Of a stretch of 24,205 nt of DNA, positions 23,096 through 24,205 are shown piece after piece. Numbering within the stretch: position 1 is the stretch's first letter; each line of letters opens with the position of its first letter. This stretch comes from JBHGBM01 sp041946965 (GTDB lineage Bacteria; Acidobacteriota; Terriglobia; Bryobacterales; Bryobacteraceae). The stretch is from NCBI GenBank assembly GCA_041946965.1, contig JBHGBM010000086.1, positions 1 to 24,205 on the forward strand. The letters run 5' to 3'. The position numbers and the translations under genes were made by a program. Below the pieces are notes generated by a model, which saw only the letters and a list, made by a program, of their open reading frames with translations, was not told the DNA's origin and searched no databases.

Positions 23096-24198
23096 ATCCC
23101 GAACGTCTGCGGGAAGCGCTGGAGCTGGCGCGGCAGGGCCGCGGGCAGGCGAGCCCGAATCCCATGGTGGGCGCGGTGCTCGAGCGCGAGGGCGAAGTGG
23201 TGGGCCGCGGCTTTCATACCTGGGCGGGCGTGAAGCACGCCGAGGTGCTGGCCATCGAGGAAGCCGGAGAGCGGGCGCGCGGCGCCACGCTCTATATCAA
23301 CCTGGAGCCGTGCAGCCACCAGGGACGCACGGGGCCTTGCGCCGAAGCCCTGATCCGCGCCGGCGTGACCCGCGTGGTGGCGGCCATCGAGGACCCCAAC
23401 CCGCGAGTGGCGGGAGCCGGGTTCCGCAGGCTGCGCGAGGCGGGCGTGGAAGTCGAGATCGCCGGCGAGTTCGCGGACGAAGCCGGGCGGCTCAACGAGG
23501 GGTTCGTGCACTTCATGCGCACGGGCCGGCCGCTGGTCACATTGAAATCCGCCGTCACCCTGGACGGCAAGATCGCCGCGCCCGACGACAACGAAGGCTG
23601 GATCACCAGCGAGCGGGCGCGGGCGCACGTGCAGGAGTTGCGGCACGAATCCGACGCCATCCTGACCGGCATCGGCACGGTGCTCTCCGACGATTGCCTG
23701 CTCACCGACCGCACCGGCCTGCCGCGCAGCCGTCCGCTGCTGCGCATCGTGCTCGATTCGCAACTGCGCCTGCCGCCCGATTCGAAGATGGTATGCAGCG
23801 CGCGGGGCGACGTGGTCGCGGTGGGAACCTCCGCGGCGTCTCCGCTGCGGCGCAAGGCACTGGAACAACGCGGTGTGCGCGTGTTGATCTTCGACGGTCC
23901 CGGCGGCCGCGCGGATCTGCGCGCGGTGGTCGCCTGGCTCGGCCGCGAGCGCTATCTTTCGCTGATGATCGAGGCGGGCAGCAAGGTGAACTGGAGCGCG
24001 CTTGAAGCGGGCGTGGCCGACAAGGTGTTCCTTTACTACGGGCCGAAGATCCTGGGCGGCATGCAGGCGCTGCCCATGGCGGGCGGCATCGGCCGGCGGC
24101 GGCGCGCAGACGCCATACGGGTGCGCGGCGTGCGCCTGCACCAGATCCCGCCGGACGAGTTCGCCGTGGAAGGCTACCTATGTTCACCGGAATCGTAG
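23092..24198 (+). CDS. ribD: Bifunctional riboflavin biosynthesis deaminase/reductase RibD
   Basis: The 368-residue enzyme carries out two steps of riboflavin synthesis: deamination of the diaminopyrimidine phosphate and reduction of its ribosyl side chain with NADPH. The N-terminal cytidine-deaminase-like domain (1-145) has the zinc site H49-A-E51 and P73-C74 through C83 in EPCSHQGRTGPC. The C-terminal reductase domain (about 147-366) begins RPLVTLKSAVTLDGKIA and holds ESDAILTGIGTVLSDD and a late GPKILGG. Length is normal. The ATG at 23092 overlaps the ftsY stop. The 3' end overlaps the start of riboflavin synthase by 19 bases, so the rib genes continue to the right. No FMN riboswitch is visible upstream, as the gene sits inside an operon. 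Confidence 0.97.
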   Translation: MNPERLREALELARQGRGQASPNPMVGAVLEREGEVVGRGFHTWAGVKHAEVLAIEEAGERARGATLYINLEPCSHQGRTGPCAEALIRAGVTRVVAAIEDPNPRVAGAGFRRLREAGVEVEIAGEFADEAGRLNEGFVHFMRTGRPLVTLKSAVTLDGKIAAPDDNEGWITSERARAHVQELRHESDAILTGIGTVLSDDCLLTDRTGLPRSRPLLRIVLDSQLRLPPDSKMVCSARGDVVAVGTSAASPLRRKALEQRGVRVLIFDGPGGRADLRAVVAWLGRERYLSLMIEAGSKVNWSALEAGVADKVFLYYGPKILGGMQALPMAGGIGRRRRADAIRVRGVRLHQIPPDEFAVEGYLCSPES

Positions 24199-24205
24199 AG
24201 GAGCT
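24180..24205 (+). CDS. ribE: Riboflavin synthase alpha subunit (5' fragment)
   Basis: Only the first eight codons and a partial ninth are present, reading MFTGIVEE. This is the near-invariant N-terminus of riboflavin synthase alpha chain, which joins two molecules of 6,7-dimethyl-8-ribityllumazine to give riboflavin. The ATG lies inside the last codons of ribD in another frame (19-base overlap). GGAAGG just upstream, still within ribD, is a good ribosome site. The position right after ribD supports the call strongly despite the short fragment. Confidence 0.88.

Overview
This is a GC-rich, densely packed chromosomal window. It suggests an acidobacterium of the Solibacter/Bryobacter type (order Bryobacterales). 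The call rests on the gene mix: alternative complex III genes (actA/actB), squalene-hopene cyclase, a HemQ-type chlorite-dismutase-family protein, a DUF6807 (PmoA-like) secreted protein, a Tat-exported sulfatase, a GH28 pectinase-like enzyme and an NtrC-type two-component system. Taxonomy is inferred from family content only; there is no rRNA gene here.

Layout. (1) 1-3265, minus strand: actB (cut by the left edge) and actA, the iron-sulfur and pentaheme subunits of alternative complex III. (2) 3523-7127, plus strand: sulfatase, an MFS transporter of the anion:cation symporter type, then hemQ translationally close to the transporter. (3) 7149-10737, minus strand: cysS, a trans-sulfuration PLP enzyme and a secreted DUF6807 protein, probably one operon. 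(4) 10810-13457, plus strand: uppS and cdsA (4-base overlap, envelope lipid precursors), then a nine-repeat WG lipoprotein with its own sigma-54-like promoter. (5) 13459-16084, minus strand: squalene-hopene cyclase and an LTxxQ (Spy/CpxP-like) periplasmic protein, separated by a clear intrinsic terminator. (6) 16175-17569, plus strand: secreted GH28. (7) 17570-20234, minus strand: sigma-54-activating response regulator followed after 1 nt by its histidine kinase, divergent from a small basic secreted protein (20368-20586) whose upstream region carries a -24/-12-like element and an upstream palindrome. (8) 20591-22079, minus strand: di-heme cytochrome c peroxidase and a haem-binding-domain protein. 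(9) 22145-24205, plus strand: ftsY, ribD and the first codons of riboflavin synthase, all overlapping.

Functional themes are respiratory redox chemistry (ACIII, di-heme peroxidase, HemQ), plant or sulfated polysaccharide use (sulfatase, uptake transporter, GH28, DUF6807), and envelope biogenesis (UppS, CdsA, SHC, FtsY, Spy-like). The most interesting item is the divergent NtrC-type system facing a sigma-54-like promoter for a 72-residue secreted Gly/Lys-rich protein. The same TGGCACG-N4-GTGC element occurs a second time, directly before the WG-repeat lipoprotein. Four convergent gene pairs meet with 21 bp or less between stop codons and no visible terminator. No gene-free stretch exceeds 300 bases. 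I saw no tRNA, rRNA, CRISPR array, insertion sequence or integrase.
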